DNA from: Streptomyces sp. NBC_00154 | Lineage (GTDB): Bacteria; Actinomycetota; Actinomycetes; Streptomycetales; Streptomycetaceae | Assembly: GCF_026342835.1 (NCBI RefSeq) | Contig: NZ_JAPEMI010000002.1 | Span: 1,674,001 to 1,738,000 of the forward strand | Length of the DNA stretch: 64,000 nucleotides | Reading direction: 5' to 3' | Shown: one piece after another, positions 15,019-24,174 of the stretch | How the letters are laid out: the number at the start of each line of letters is the position of its first letter | Numbering within the stretch: the first letter of the stretch is position 1 | Notes under the pieces: model-generated | Told to the model about the DNA's origin: nothing | Databases searched by the model: none | Seen by the model: the letters and a program-made list of their open reading frames with translations, nothing else | Made by a program: the position numbers and the translations under genes

Positions 15019-16449
15019 GTGTCCGCAGTACCACCAGCACAAGTCCCCGCTGTTGAGCACCCGCCCGCCGTTCAGTCCGCCATCCGTAAGATCTTCCGGC
15101 GCGTCGTCCCCCTCTTCTTCGTGATGTTCGTCGCGAACTACATGGACCGCGTGAATCTCGGCTTCGCCCAGGACCAACTCCGCGCGGACGTCGGGCTGTC
15201 CGCCGCAGCGTTCGGGCTCGGCGCCGGGATCTTCTTCATCGCGTACGCCATTTTCGAAGTGCCCTCCAACATGATGATGGAGCGCTTCGGAGCGAAGATC
15301 TGGCTCACTCGGATCATGATCACCTGGGGCCTCGTGGCCACCGCGATGGCCTTCGTGTCGAGTGCGGAGATGTTCTACGCGCTGCGATTCCTGCTCGGAG
15401 TCGCGGAGGCCGGGTTCTTCCCGGCCGTCATCTACTACTTCTCACGTTGGCTGCCGGACTCCCACCGAGGGCGGGCCACGTCCATATTCTTGATGGGCTC
15501 GGGCACGGCGACCGTCATCGTCGGGCCGATCTCCGGTGCGCTGCTCGAAATGCACGGCCTGTGGGGGCACTCCGGCTGGCAGTGGATGTTCTTCATCGAG
15601 GGCGTCTTCTCGGTGGTGCTGGGATTTGTCGTCTACCGGTTCCTCGACTCCGGTATCGAGCAGGCCACGTGGCTGACGGACGAGGAGAAGCGCGGGCTCG
15701 TCGCCGTCATCGACGCCGAGCAGGCGGAGCGCGCCGGGGAGCGCGCGACCACGCAGGTGTCGCGGTGGAAGCTGCTCGCCGACCCGCAGATGCTGCTGTT
15801 CCTGTGGATCTACTTCGCTATCAACGTCGCCCTGTACGCGGTGACGTTCTGGCTGCCGTCGATCGTGGACGACATCGGCGGGCTGAGCGAGTTCCAGGTC
15901 GGGTTGCTGACGGCGGTGCCGTGGCTGTGCGCGATCGTCGCCGTGTACGTGAGCGGGCGGATCTCGGACCGCATCGGCAAGAGGCGTCCGATCCTGGTGA
16001 CTCTGCTGGTCATCGGCGGCTGCGGCACCCTGCTCGCCGTGTTCGTGTCGCCGTGGGTCGGGCTTGGCGCTCTGTGTATCGCCGCCGTCGGTTTCAAGCC
16101 CGCCTCGCCGATCTTCTGGACGATCCCCCAGAGCTACCTCGACGCACGGGCTGCGGCGCCGGGCATCGCGCTCATCAACTCCATCGGCAACCTCGGTGGC
16201 TTCGTCGCGCCGACGGCCTTCGGACTGATCGAGGACGCGACGGGTTCGACCAAGGGTGGACTGGCGGGCCTGACGGTCGTCGGTTTCCTGGCCGCGCTGA
16301 GCGTTCTGCTGGTGCGGGGCGGCGGCCGTAATGACCGGATTCGCACGAAGCCCGGGACAGCCCCTGTGGCCACGGCGCCGGAGGCCACCCCGGGCACGGC
16401 GCAGACCGTGGACTCCGGACCAGCGGGAACGGTTCCGGCAGGGGCCTGA
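15019..16449 (+). CDS. MFS transporter, anion:cation symporter family (probable glucarate uptake)
   Basis: 476-residue integral membrane protein with about 12 hydrophobic segments. Visible are the early VMFVANYMDRVNLGFA segment typical of the ACS family (GudP, phthalate and tartrate permeases), a cytoplasmic loop after TM6 and a polar Ala/Pro/Thr-rich tail. GTG 15019 is used, with CGGAG upstream. It lies 82 bases after the glucarate dehydratase gene and ends just before a strong terminator, so it completes the regulator-enzyme-enzyme-transporter unit. Glucarate as substrate is inferred from context. Confidence 0.88.
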   Translation: MSAVPPAQVPAVEHPPAVQSAIRKIFRRVVPLFFVMFVANYMDRVNLGFAQDQLRADVGLSAAAFGLGAGIFFIAYAIFEVPSNMMMERFGAKIWLTRIMITWGLVATAMAFVSSAEMFYALRFLLGVAEAGFFPAVIYYFSRWLPDSHRGRATSIFLMGSGTATVIVGPISGALLEMHGLWGHSGWQWMFFIEGVFSVVLGFVVYRFLDSGIEQATWLTDEEKRGLVAVIDAEQAERAGERATTQVSRWKLLADPQMLLFLWIYFAINVALYAVTFWLPSIVDDIGGLSEFQVGLLTAVPWLCAIVAVYVSGRISDRIGKRRPILVTLLVIGGCGTLLAVFVSPWVGLGALCIAAVGFKPASPIFWTIPQSYLDARAAAPGIALINSIGNLGGFVAPTAFGLIEDATGSTKGGLAGLTVVGFLAALSVLLVRGGGRNDRIRTKPGTAPVATAPEATPGTAQTVDSGPAGTVPAGA

Positions 16450-16450
16450 C

Positions 16451-16494
16451 GTGACGGGCGGCGCGGGCGGGCGGGAACGCCCGCCGCCCGTCAC
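16451..16494 (+). terminator. Rho-independent-type hairpin ending the glucarate operon
   Basis: Perfect 13-bp arms GTGACGGGCGGCG (16451-16463) and CGCCGCCCGTCAC (16482-16494), one base after the transporter stop codon. There is no U tract, as is common for Streptomyces terminators. Confidence 0.8.
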
Positions 16495-16938
16495 GGGGCG
16501 TGGTGCACACGGACTTGAATCCGCCCACGCCAGGGAGCGAATGGTGATCGCGTCCACCGGAGAGGGACCGTACTGCCCAACCCAGACCGACCCACTCGAA
16601 GGACTGGGCACTCCACAGGACCCGCCCTGGGACGTCTAGCTCACGGGCACCGTCTCGACATCATCATCAGCGGGCTCGACTCCGCCCCGGTGCGCGGGAC
16701 CGAGTCCTGGGCACGCGGGATGGGGTCGAGCACCCGTTGTGTGGCGAACATGACGACGGCGTCGACCCGTCTCGGGCTCAGGACCTTCCCCCGCGACGGC
16801 CCGACCACTACGCCGTCCTGGATGGTCCCTGCCGGGGCGGGGGAGGGGAGACGCAGGTCACATTCGTCCATGTCACAACTTGCTGGAGCCGTTCCGTCCA
16901 AGAGGTGCCGCCACCAACAACGACAACGGGAGTGCACC
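16495..16938. other. Intergenic region, no gene supported
   Basis: About 440 bases. A minus-strand frame across 16641-16870 gives a fairly protein-like string (GKVLSPRRVDAVVMFATQ) but lacks a plausible start and a known family. The plus strand must hold the promoter of the AhpD-like gene. Confidence 0.4.
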
Positions 16939-17412
16939 ATGGAAGCTCGGTTGAACCTCTTCGCCAGCCCGGTCGCAGCCAAGTTCGGGAAGCACATCGT
17001 TGCTGCGGGCAAGGCGCTCGCGGACTCGACCCTGCCGGTCGCGACACAGGAACTGGTGAAGCTCCGCGCCAGCCAGATCAATGGCTGCGGCTTCTGCACC
17101 GACATGCACACCAAGGACGCCGCGCACGCCGGGGAGACCTCGACGCGTCTCAACCTGGTCGCGGCCTGGCGCGAGGCCACGGTGTTCACGGACGCCGAGC
17201 GCGCCGCCCTGGAGTTGACGGAGCAGGGCACCCGCATCGCCGACGCAGCCGGCGGCGTCACGGACGAAGCCTGGGCGACCGCCGCCAAGCACTACGACGA
17301 GGAACAACTCGCCACCCTGGTGTGCACCATCGCCCTCATCAACGCCTTCAACCGCGGGAACGTCATCGTCCAGCAGCCTGCCGGCGGCTACCAGCCCGGC
17401 CAGTTCGCATAA
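16939..17412 (+). CDS. AhpD/carboxymuconolactone decarboxylase-like peroxidase-family protein
   Basis: 157 residues with the alkylhydroperoxidase core motif E-x(11)-C-x-x-C-x3-H seen as ELVKLRASQINGCGFCTDMH (Glu38, Cys50, Cys53, His57). AhpD-like proteins use the Cys pair as a thiol-disulfide redox centre and reduce peroxides or act as electron donors. The C-terminal part RGNVIVQQPAGGYQPG matches the actinobacterial subgroup often partnered with ECF sigma factors of the SigJ type; none is present here. CGGGAG precedes the ATG. A terminator follows 50 bases downstream. Confidence 0.88.
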   Translation: MEARLNLFASPVAAKFGKHIVAAGKALADSTLPVATQELVKLRASQINGCGFCTDMHTKDAAHAGETSTRLNLVAAWREATVFTDAERAALELTEQGTRIADAAGGVTDEAWATAAKHYDEEQLATLVCTIALINAFNRGNVIVQQPAGGYQPGQFA

Positions 17413-17460
17413 CCAAGTCCCTGGCCGGGACCGCCGGTGCCCCGCACCTGCAGCAGCACA

Positions 17461-17495
17461 CGCCCCCCGGGCGCCCTCGTCGGGGCCCGGGGGCG
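17461..17495 (+). terminator. Strong GC hairpin terminator after the AhpD-like gene
   Basis: CGCCCCCCGGGC and GCCCGGGGGCG pair with one bulged C around a short loop, 49 bases after the stop codon. Confidence 0.8.
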
Positions 17496-17659
17496 TTGAC
17501 CTGGTCCCGCCCGGCAGTCCGACCGACCCAGCGAGTCGGCCTGGCCAAGACGTTCGTTTCCGTTGGATGGGGCTCCCGCAGATGCACCAGTGCTCACTGC
17601 CGGTCTCCCAACCTCGCCTGTTATGCGAACGCGCTGGTCACAGCCAGCAAGCGCGGCTG

Positions 17660-17860
17660 ACCCCACCGTGATGATTGGCGGTGCGACCTTGCGGACCAGG
17701 CGGCCGAGCTGGGAAGCCAAGGAGTGCCTGCGCCACGGCCAGGCGCAGCAGTTCCGCGGCCGACAGCTTCGGCGGTCGGACGGATCCGGCGACAAGGCGG
17801 CACATGGTCGTCGATGAACACGTACAGGGCAGCCAGAATAGCGTCCAAGCCGGACGCCAT
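17660..17860 (-). pseudogene. N-terminal remnant of an IS982-family transposase
   Basis: Starts MASGLDAILAALYVFIDDHV, the conserved opening of Streptomyces IS982 transposases. It then changes frame near 17795 to read PPKLSAAELLRLAVAQALLGF, again matching that family's N-terminal helix-turn-helix region. After about 17690 the match ends. About one quarter of the usual 280-300 residues is left and no catalytic residues remain. The remnant begins 4 bases beyond the stop of the PH-domain gene. Confidence 0.65.
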
Positions 17861-17863
17861 GCT

Positions 17864-18229
17864 TCAGCCCCGGGCGATGGACTGTTCGATGAGGGCCACG
17901 GTGGCGCGGGGATCGTCGACCTCGATGACGAGGCGGTCGTAGCTTTCGGCGTCGGCGAGTTCAATGACGACCGCCTTGTCCGGGTTCTTGACGTCCCAGA
18001 AGAGGCGCTCACCGTTGTGGAGGAAGCGGCCGGCCGTGATCACACCGGGGAGGTTGGTGCCACCGACGCGGATGCCTTTCCGTTCGCGGGTGATGCCGGG
18101 GTCGTGGGTGGCGCCACGCACGTGGGCGAGGGGGATTTCCAGGCGGCTCTTGAGGCTCCAGAGCTTGTCGAGACCCTGGATTTCGGCGGTCAGCAGGCCG
18201 CGTTCACGGTCGATGGAGATCAGGGCCAT
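17864..18229 (-). CDS. Small protein resembling a bacterial PH domain
   Basis: 121 residues, all soluble. The sequence has a beta-rich pattern with LISIDRERGLLTAEIQGLDKLWSLKSRLEIPLAHVRGA and ends in an amphipathic helix (RATVALIEQSIARG), the layout of bacterial PH-like domains. The function of the family is not established. AAGGAG lies upstream, and the start is one base after the stop codon of the TetR gene (TACTGAC-ATG), so the two are translated from one message and the regulator probably controls both. Confidence 0.8.
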   Translation of the reverse strand: MALISIDRERGLLTAEIQGLDKLWSLKSRLEIPLAHVRGATHDPGITRERKGIRVGGTNLPGVITAGRFLHNGERLFWDVKNPDKAVVIELADAESYDRLVIEVDDPRATVALIEQSIARG

Positions 18230-18230
18230 G

Positions 18231-18716
18231 TCAGTACTCCTTGGGGGCGGTGGGTTGGGCGCGCAGGCGCAGGCGGGCACCGAGGACGGTGGAGGCGAGT
18301 TGAGGGGCGGCCTCACCGTGAGAGGGGCGCAGGGCGTCCTCCAGCGCAGCGAAGCCTTCCGCGACCAGCGCGGCAACCTCCGGATCGTGGGGGGCGCGTT
18401 CGGCGGCGGCGAGGAGGAGGAGTCCGGCCGCTGGGCCGTTGTCGTACGAGGCGATGGCTGTTGTCAGTGCCTGCGCGGGGTCGGTGAGGGTGGCGACGGC
18501 GGCGGCGGCGGGGTGGATCTCGTGGTCGAGGTGGTTGCGGAGGGCGGTCAGATGCAGGTTCCGTTTGGAGCCGAAGACTTTGTAGAGACTGCCTCGGTGG
18601 ATGCCGGTGGCTGTGACCAGGTCGTCCACCGAGGTGCCCTCGTAGCCGTGGGCGGCGAAGAGAGTGGCCGCGGTACTGACGGCCTGATCGGTGTCAAAGG
18701 TGCGTGGTCGTCCCAT
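18231..18716 (-). CDS. TetR-family transcriptional regulator
   Basis: 161 residues. The N-terminal DNA-binding domain is MGRPRTFDTDQAVSTAATLFAAHGYEGTSVDDLVTATGIHRGSLYKVFGSK, with the helix-turn-helix at about residues 25-45 and the usual S-L-Y-x-x-F-G-S-K exit. The ligand domain is short (TetR proteins are usually 190-220 residues) and ends abruptly, but it looks like a natural end because the next gene begins one base later. Likely autoregulatory through the palindrome upstream at 18752-18767. Confidence 0.88.
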   Translation of the reverse strand: MGRPRTFDTDQAVSTAATLFAAHGYEGTSVDDLVTATGIHRGSLYKVFGSKRNLHLTALRNHLDHEIHPAAAAVATLTDPAQALTTAIASYDNGPAAGLLLLAAAERAPHDPEVAALVAEGFAALEDALRPSHGEAAPQLASTVLGARLRLRAQPTAPKEY

Positions 18717-18737
18717 GGGTATGACCGTATGTGATTT

Positions 18738-18767
18738 AAGAACGTCCAGTCAAGAACGAGTGTTCTT
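18738..18767. promoter_or_regulatory. TetR operator candidate
   Basis: AAGAAC (18752-18757), GAGT, GTTCTT (18762-18767) is a perfect 6-bp inverted repeat 36 bases before the TetR start. A third AAGAAC occurs at 18738-18743, so two half-sites lie in tandem next to the palindrome. Confidence 0.6.
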
Positions 18768-19079
18768 TTATGGGAGGTGCTGGAGGCCTGGGGCGGCGGA
18801 CGCTTCTCAGGGGGCATCCCATCGACTACTGGCCCCAACCGGGCCTCCCTTGTCTCAACGTGCAGTTGCGGCAGCATCCTTCGGGAGCGGGCATGTCCAC
18901 GAATAGCTGTGCGAGTTGGTGCGACGGCGCTCGGCCAGGCTGGCTTTGTCGGTGAGAGTCGAGGCCAGCTGTTGGTGGGTTCTGACTCCAGTGCTGTCGG
19001 TGGAGCGTTGATGTCGGTGAGTTTTGACTCCACCGGGGGGCTTGTGGTGGGAGTATCGGGGTGCATCGGCTAGCGCTGG

Positions 19080-20743
19080 GTGGCTCAAGTGGCCGTTTCG
19101 AAGGTCGAGTTGTACGCGGCGATACGCCATGACGCTCGGGTCGAAGGGCTGTCCAGCAGGGCTTTGTCGGCCAAGTACGGGGTGGGCCGCCGGACGGTTG
19201 CGATGGCCCTGGAGTCGGCGTGGCCGGCGCCGCGCAAGCAGCTTCCGCCCCGAGCCTCGCGCCTGGATGCGTTCAAGGCGACGATCGACCAGATCCTGCG
19301 GGACGACCTGGACGCGCCGCGCAAGCAGCGGCACACCGTCAAACGGGTCTTCGACCGCCTGATCGATGAGCACGACGCCCGGGGCGTGACCTACTCGATG
19401 GTCCGCGCCTACATCTTCCAGCGGCGCCCGGAGATCCGCATCGAGGAGGGCAGGGGCCACCGCAGGCGTTCGTGCCGCAGACCCACCGACCCGGCGATGA
19501 GGCGGAGGTCGACTTCGGGGACGTCTGGATCCACCTGAACGGCGTTTCAACCAAGGTGTTCCTGTTCTCGCTGCGCCTTTCGTTCAGCGGGAAAGCCGTG
19601 CACAAGATCTTCGCTTCGTGCGGGCAGGAAGCGTTCCTCGAAGGCCATGTCCACGCACTGGAGGTGCTGGGCGGCGTGCCACGCGGCAAGGTCCGCTACG
19701 ACAATCTGCGCGCCGCAGTCAGCCAGGTGCTGGGCCGCACCCGGGGCCGGGTGGAAAGCGACCGCTGGACGGCGTTCCGCTCGCACTTCTCCATCGAGAG
19801 TTTCTACTGCAATCCCGGCATCGAGGGCGCCCACGAGAAGGGCGGCGTCGAGGGGCAGATCGGCTGGTTCCGCAGGAACCATTTTGTCCCCGTCCCGAAG
19901 GTCGCCTCGCTGGCCGAGTTGAACGCGATGGTCGAGCGCTGGGACGAGGAGGACGACGCCCGCCGGATCATGCAGCGGGCGCTGACCATCGGTGAGATGT
20001 TCGCCGTCGAGCGCCCGCTGCTGGTCCCGCTGCCCGAGGAGGACTTCGAGACCGGACTGGTGTCCTCACTGCGGGTGGACCGCTACGGCCAGGTCAGCGT
20101 GCGCACCAACCACTACTCGGTGCCGGTGCGGCTGATCGGCCGGAGGGTGCGGGTCGTGCTGCACGCCTCGGAGCTTGTGGTCTACGACGCGCACAGGGAA
20201 GTCGCCCGGCACGAGCGGCTGATCGCCAAGGGCGGCTCCCGCCTGGAGCTGGACCACTACCTGGAGGCCCTGGTCCGCAAACCCGGCGCGCTGCCCGGCG
20301 CGACCGCGCTGGACCAGGCCAGATCTGCGGGCAAGTTCACCCCGGTCCACGACGCCTGGTGGCAGGCGGCCTGCAAGGCCCACGGCGACGCGGAAGGCAC
20401 CCGGGCGCTGATCGCGGTCCTGCTGCTGCACCGGCACATGGTCCATGAGCATGTGGTGGCCGGGATCGCGACCGCGCTGCGAGCCGGCGCACTGACCGCC
20501 GACGCGGTTGCCCTGGAGGCCCGCAAGTGGGGCGAGGCCGACCAGGGCCAACAGCCGGCCGACCAGGACATCCCGCGGCGCCGAAGGGACGGCGGGGCGA
20601 CAGTGACTTCGCTGACCGAGCGGCGCCTGGCCGCGCTGCCGCCCGATCCCAGGCCACTGCCGTCGGTGGCCGCCTACGACCAGCTGCTGCGATTCCGCCG
20701 GCGTCCCGCCGACGGCCAGGCATACCAGGAAGAGGCACCGTGA
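19080..20743 (+). pseudogene. istA: IS21 transposase IstA, broken by a one-base frameshift
   Basis: GTG 19080 starts an N-terminal helix-turn-helix region (LYAAIRHDARVEGLSSRAL...). Near 19455 the frame shifts within the run CAGGGGCC, and the protein continues in the next frame from PQTHRPGDEAEVDFGDVW to 20743. The DDE core is present: EVDFGDVW, VRYDNLRAAV and EGAHEKGGVEGQIGWFRRN. The total would be about 550 residues, usual for IstA. Programmed frameshifting is not known for istA, so this is probably a mutation or a read error. Confidence 0.85.
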
Positions 20744-21555
20744 CCGCCAAGCGCAACCGCGGACTGACCGAACAGGCCGCCGACACCGCAGTGGACCAGG
20801 CGTGCCGGATGCTCCGGCTGCCCACCATTCGCTCCCAGTACCCCGAGCTGGCCGAAGCCGCGCTCCGCGACCAGATGACGTATCGCGGGTTCCTGGCCGA
20901 ACTGCTGCTGTCCGAATGCGACGACCGGGCCCGCCGCCGCTCCGAGCGCCGTATCAAGGCGGCTGGCTTTCCGCGCGAGAAATCGATCCGGCAGTTCGAC
21001 TTCGACGCCAACCCCGTCATCGACCCGGCCGTCATCCACGCCCTGGCCTCATGTGACTGGGTCAAGAAGGGCCTGCCGCTGTGCCTGATCGGCGACAGCG
21101 GAACCGGCAAGTCCCACCTGCTCATCGTGTTGGGCACCGAGGCGGCGATGCACGAGTACCGGGTGAAGTACGTGCTGGCCACCAAGCTCGTCAACGAGCT
21201 CGTGGAGGCGGCCGACGAGAAGCTGCTGGCCAAGACCATCGCCCGTTACGGCCGCGTCGACCTTCTCTGTATTGACGAGCTCGGCTATATGGAGCTTGAT
21301 CGTCGCGGGGCGGAGCTGTTGTTCCAGGTATTGACGGAGCGTGAGGAAAAGAATTCTGTGGCGATCGCCTCCAACGAATCCTTCGGAGGATGGACGAAGA
21401 CGTTCACCGATCCCAGGCTCTGCGCCGCGATCGTGGACCGGTTGACGTTCGGCGGCAACATCATCGAGACCGGCACCGAATCCTACCGGCTGGCCGCCAC
21501 CCGCGCCCGCGCCGAGCAGCAAGCCGCAGCTGGCCGAGCCATTGGCCCCACCTGA
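20740..21555 (+). CDS. istB: IS21 ATP-binding helper protein IstB
   Basis: 271 residues from GTG 20740, which overlaps the istA stop as GTGA. AAA+ ATPase with Walker A GDSGTGKSHL and Walker B LLCIDELGY, followed by the sensor segment VAIASNESFGGW. IstB oligomerises on target DNA and activates IstA in IS21 transposition. Length and ending (IDRLTFGGNII-like, then a basic tail) are normal. Confidence 0.93.
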   Translation: MTAKRNRGLTEQAADTAVDQACRMLRLPTIRSQYPELAEAALRDQMTYRGFLAELLLSECDDRARRRSERRIKAAGFPREKSIRQFDFDANPVIDPAVIHALASCDWVKKGLPLCLIGDSGTGKSHLLIVLGTEAAMHEYRVKYVLATKLVNELVEAADEKLLAKTIARYGRVDLLCIDELGYMELDRRGAELLFQVLTEREEKNSVAIASNESFGGWTKTFTDPRLCAAIVDRLTFGGNIIETGTESYRLAATRARAEQQAAAGRAIGPT

Positions 21556-21608
21556 GCCACCAAACGAAACCGCAAGTTCGACCTCAGTAGTTGTCTCGCC
21601 GGTCGCTG

Positions 21609-22025
21609 CTAGACCGAGTTGGGGTCGAGACGATTAGTCGGCACCCCGTTGTTATAAGTAGCTACACCGTTACCCATCGACCAGTCCGCTTGGGCGACTG
21701 TGAACAGGTTGAAGAAGACGTCCTCCCGCCGTAGGTGCAGCTTCTCGTGCAGTTCGTCTACGACAGCCTTGTAGAACTCGGCCTTTTGCTCAGGGCTCGC
21801 GACGTCAAGGAAATCAAGCTGGATAAAAACGCAGTTCTCGGACCGGTAGATGCCGAGGTAGTCGGGGTCGTAGAGGAAGTTCTCGATTTTGTGTTCGGTG
21901 ATGACCTGGAAGCGATCTTCGGGCACACCCAGATGCTCGATCATCTTGTCGTACACGACGTTCGCAATGGTCTGGCGGTATTCTACCGACTTCCCCTCTA
22001 CGAGGTCGATCCGTGCGAGTGGCAT
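21609..22025 (-). CDS. Tautomerase-family protein carried inside the IS21 element
   Basis: 138 residues starting Met-Pro-Leu-Ala. After removal of Met, Pro1 would be the catalytic base, as in 4-oxalocrotonate tautomerase and MSAD relatives. The two-repeat length, and FLYDPDYLGIYRSENCVFIQ with the later FFNLFTVAQADWSMGNG, match the Tautomerase_2-like group of soluble enzymes acting on keto-enol substrates. AAGGAAGGA gives a strong ribosome site. The gene is intact, lies on the strand opposite istAB, and ends 54 bases after istB. The substrate is unknown. Confidence 0.85.
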   Translation of the reverse strand: MPLARIDLVEGKSVEYRQTIANVVYDKMIEHLGVPEDRFQVITEHKIENFLYDPDYLGIYRSENCVFIQLDFLDVASPEQKAEFYKAVVDELHEKLHLRREDVFFNLFTVAQADWSMGNGVATYNNGVPTNRLDPNSV

Positions 22026-22440
22026 GACAAACGTCCTTCCTTTGCGCAGAGGGGCGCGGCACCGTCTCTACGATGCGATCATAATCACGGTCCCACGTTT
22101 TTCTAGCACCACAGCCGGGTGTGTCCAGCTATCGGTGCAACTCGGGCGGTGTGAGTTATCGAGGTTGAACTCGTGATGTTGTAGCGGGCCGACGGTTCGC
22201 GGCCCGTGGGGTGTTGGGGAAGCATGCGGCACGCACAGCATGGCGAGTTGATCACTGAACGGCAGCGTGTGCGTGATGAGTTATGGCCCCTGGCGGCCGA
22301 GGGGTTCGGCGGGAGCTGAGGCGAGGTGGTGACCGCCAGGGATCTGCGGTGGGTGTGTGGTCGGTCCAGAGGCCTTGAGTATTGCTCTGGAGTCACTTCT
22401 CGCCTACAGATCTTGGCTGTGAGATGCCCGGGCGGAGTCA
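22026..22440. other. Non-coding part of the IS21 element
   Basis: About 415 bases between the tautomerase start and the subterminal repeats of the right end. They probably contain the tautomerase promoter. No other gene was recognised. Confidence 0.4.
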
Positions 22441-22489
22441 GAACTGACCTACACATGGAGTCGGGTGTCACCGACAAAGCCAGCCAGGC

Positions 22490-23375
22490 CGAGCGCGAGG
22501 ACGAGACAGCCCGCCCCCGCGCCGATTACCAGGGCGAAGCCCAGCTCGACCCGGGTGAGGCCGGCGAGATGGACTGCGGTCAGGCTGGAGCCGACCACCG
22601 TCTGCGACGAGGGCAGGTCTGTGACGCGGGCGCTCGGGCCCAGAACTCGCTTCGCCTTCGCGGCGGCCTGGCGCTGGCCGGTGCCCCGGTGTCAACCAGC
22701 AGCGTTCCGGGGGCATCGCTGCCCGTCGTACGCGCGATGTACGAGGCGTTCGCGACCAGGAAGCGGTCCTTCGGAGCGGTCGGGAACTCCTTGACGACGC
22801 CCTCGAAGCGGAACGGAACCGTACGCAACTGCCCCGTCAGGACATCGGTCAACCGTAGCCGCACCTTGTCTCCCGGCTGCAGCACGAAGTCGTGCGCGGT
22901 CTCGGCGCTGACCAACAGCCCGTCCGGGCGCGCACTGAGGCGGTCCACCAGCGACCGGACCGTACCACCGGAGAAGTAGCCGTTCTGGAGCCGGCCCGCC
23001 CCCACGATGCTCGTGGGCCGCACCCCGTAGAGGTCCTGCAGATCCGCGCCCACATAGGCAAACCGGTGCTGAAGCGGCTCCACATGCCGCACCCCCGGCA
23101 CGGCCGCCAGCTTCGCCGTGTCCGACGCCCGTGAGCACCGGCCGGGTCACGGTGACATCGGCCCCGTTGGTCAGCACGACATCAACCTTGGCCTGTTGCT
23201 GGTGGATGGAGTTGAAGACCCCGGTCGACACAGCGAACGCACAGGCCAACGCCAGCAGCACCACGGAGCGGACCACGGTGCCGCGCTGCCGCGACAGGGC
23301 CGCGGTGACCGTGCCGGACAGGGCGCCTGCCACCGGTCGGAATAGCCATGCGAGCACCGGCCGACCCGGCGCAGA
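22490..23375 (-). pseudogene. N-terminal part of an FtsX-like ABC transporter permease, broken by the IS21 element
   Basis: On the minus strand a segment begins near 23375 with VLAWLFRPVAGALSGTVTAA, then VVLLALACAFAVSTGVFNSI (first helix). After a frameshift near 23130 comes the periplasmic domain, HRFAYVGADLQDLYGVRPTS to DKVRLRLTDVLTGQLRTVPF. A second shift near 22690 leads to the second helix, ELGFALVIGAGAGCLVLALGLA, exactly at the IS21 target site. FtsX-type permeases usually continue A-E-R-R-R-T; those codons occur on the other side of the IS21 (18915-18940), but nothing more of the gene is recognisable there. Confidence 0.7.
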
Positions 23376-23581
23376 GCTAGAGCGTGTTGCAGGAGGAAGA
23401 TCGATCCAGCAGCCTTCGACGGCTGCGCGGGATTCATCTGGCCGGAGCTTCTCGACCGATGGCTCTACTGAGACAGACCACTGCATCGACCTCTGCGGGC
23501 GTCACTCATCGTGATATCGGGCAGCGACAACGAAGCAGTACGCGATACGGAGACATGCGAGCTCGCCAGTCCCAAGACCCG
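23376..23581. other. Junction region, possible IS end
   Basis: The permease frame stops matching at about 23376, where TAGAGCGTGTTGCAGGAGG begins. This looks like the end of an unidentified insertion. No gene is supported up to the Rieske stop codon at 23582. Confidence 0.3.
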
Positions 23582-24061
23582 TCATCCGAGCCGAATGGTG
23601 TCACCGGTGACGGTGATCCGTTCGGCAGCCAGCGGCTGCGGCGCGGGGCCGGCCACGACCGCAGCGTCTGTGATGCGGTACCGACTGCCGTGGCAGGGGC
23701 AGTTGATGGTGCCATCGCTGACCGAGACGACGATGCACCCCTTATGGGTGCAGACGGCGGAGAAACCCTTGAACTCGCCCTCCTTGGGCTGGGTCACCAC
23801 GACCTCCTGCTCCTCGAAGACCTTGCCCCCTCCGACCGGAATGTCTGAAGCCTTGCCGAGAACCTCGCCTCCCGGCACGGAACCATCGGCGCTCGCTGCA
23901 CCTGCCCCGGTGCTCGGCTTCGCGGCCCGGGAGGTCTCCGGTGCCGCGGCCGTACTCCTGTCTCCGTCCCCGTCCTCGTCCCCGGACGAGCCGCAAGCGG
24001 TCACCAGCCCCGCGGCGCCCGCCGCGCCTGCCGTGAGGACCGTCCTTCGCCGTGCATGCAT
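23582..24061 (-). CDS. Tat-exported Rieske [2Fe-2S] lipoprotein
   Basis: 159 residues. MHARRRTVLTAG gives a twin-arginine signal, and VTAC places the lipid-modified Cys at residue 23. After a Gly/Ser/Ala linker, the Rieske domain carries both cluster motifs, CTHKGC (Cys104, His106) and CPCHGS (Cys121, His124), with Cys109 and Cys123 as the stabilising disulfide. Such small Rieske lipoproteins are common in Streptomyces and probably act in extracytoplasmic electron transfer; no redox partner is encoded nearby. GGGAG precedes the ATG. The DNA immediately upstream has been cut by the truncated TnpB element. Confidence 0.9.
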   Translation of the reverse strand: MHARRRTVLTAGAAGAAGLVTACGSSGDEDGDGDRSTAAAPETSRAAKPSTGAGAASADGSVPGGEVLGKASDIPVGGGKVFEEQEVVVTQPKEGEFKGFSAVCTHKGCIVVSVSDGTINCPCHGSRYRITDAAVVAGPAPQPLAAERITVTGDTIRLG

Positions 24062-24174
24062 GACTTGCTCCCTGCCTGGTGGCCACAACACCGGGAACCG
24101 TCCGCTCCCGGCACAGGCATCGTCACCCCGCGGACCCCGAGGTCCTATCAACCTGGCGGCAAGCTCGCCCGAGT

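Larger units (their letters stand above)
18941..22482 (+). mobile_element. IS21-family element carrying a tautomerase gene
   Basis: 3542 bp beginning TGGCTTTGTCGGTGA and ending TCACCGACAAAGCCA: the TG...CA ends of IS21 and a perfect 15-bp terminal repeat. It is flanked by the 7-bp direct repeat GCCAGGC (18934-18940 and 22483-22489), within the 4-8 bp expected for IS21. Subterminal copies of TGTCGGTG and TTCTGACTCC occur at both ends, another IS21 trait. Inside are istA (frameshifted), istB, and about 930 bases that IS21 elements do not normally have, with an opposite-strand tautomerase gene. Confidence 0.85.

Noticed and set aside
16500..16530. Possible tRNA T arm (minus strand, GGATTCAAGTCC)
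   Set aside because: No acceptor stem, anticodon arm or CCA around it; a chance match.
24056..24174. Coding extension in front of the truncated TnpB
   Set aside because: These codons come from the antisense of the Rieske gene start and unrelated DNA; homology to the full TnpB begins only at 24175.
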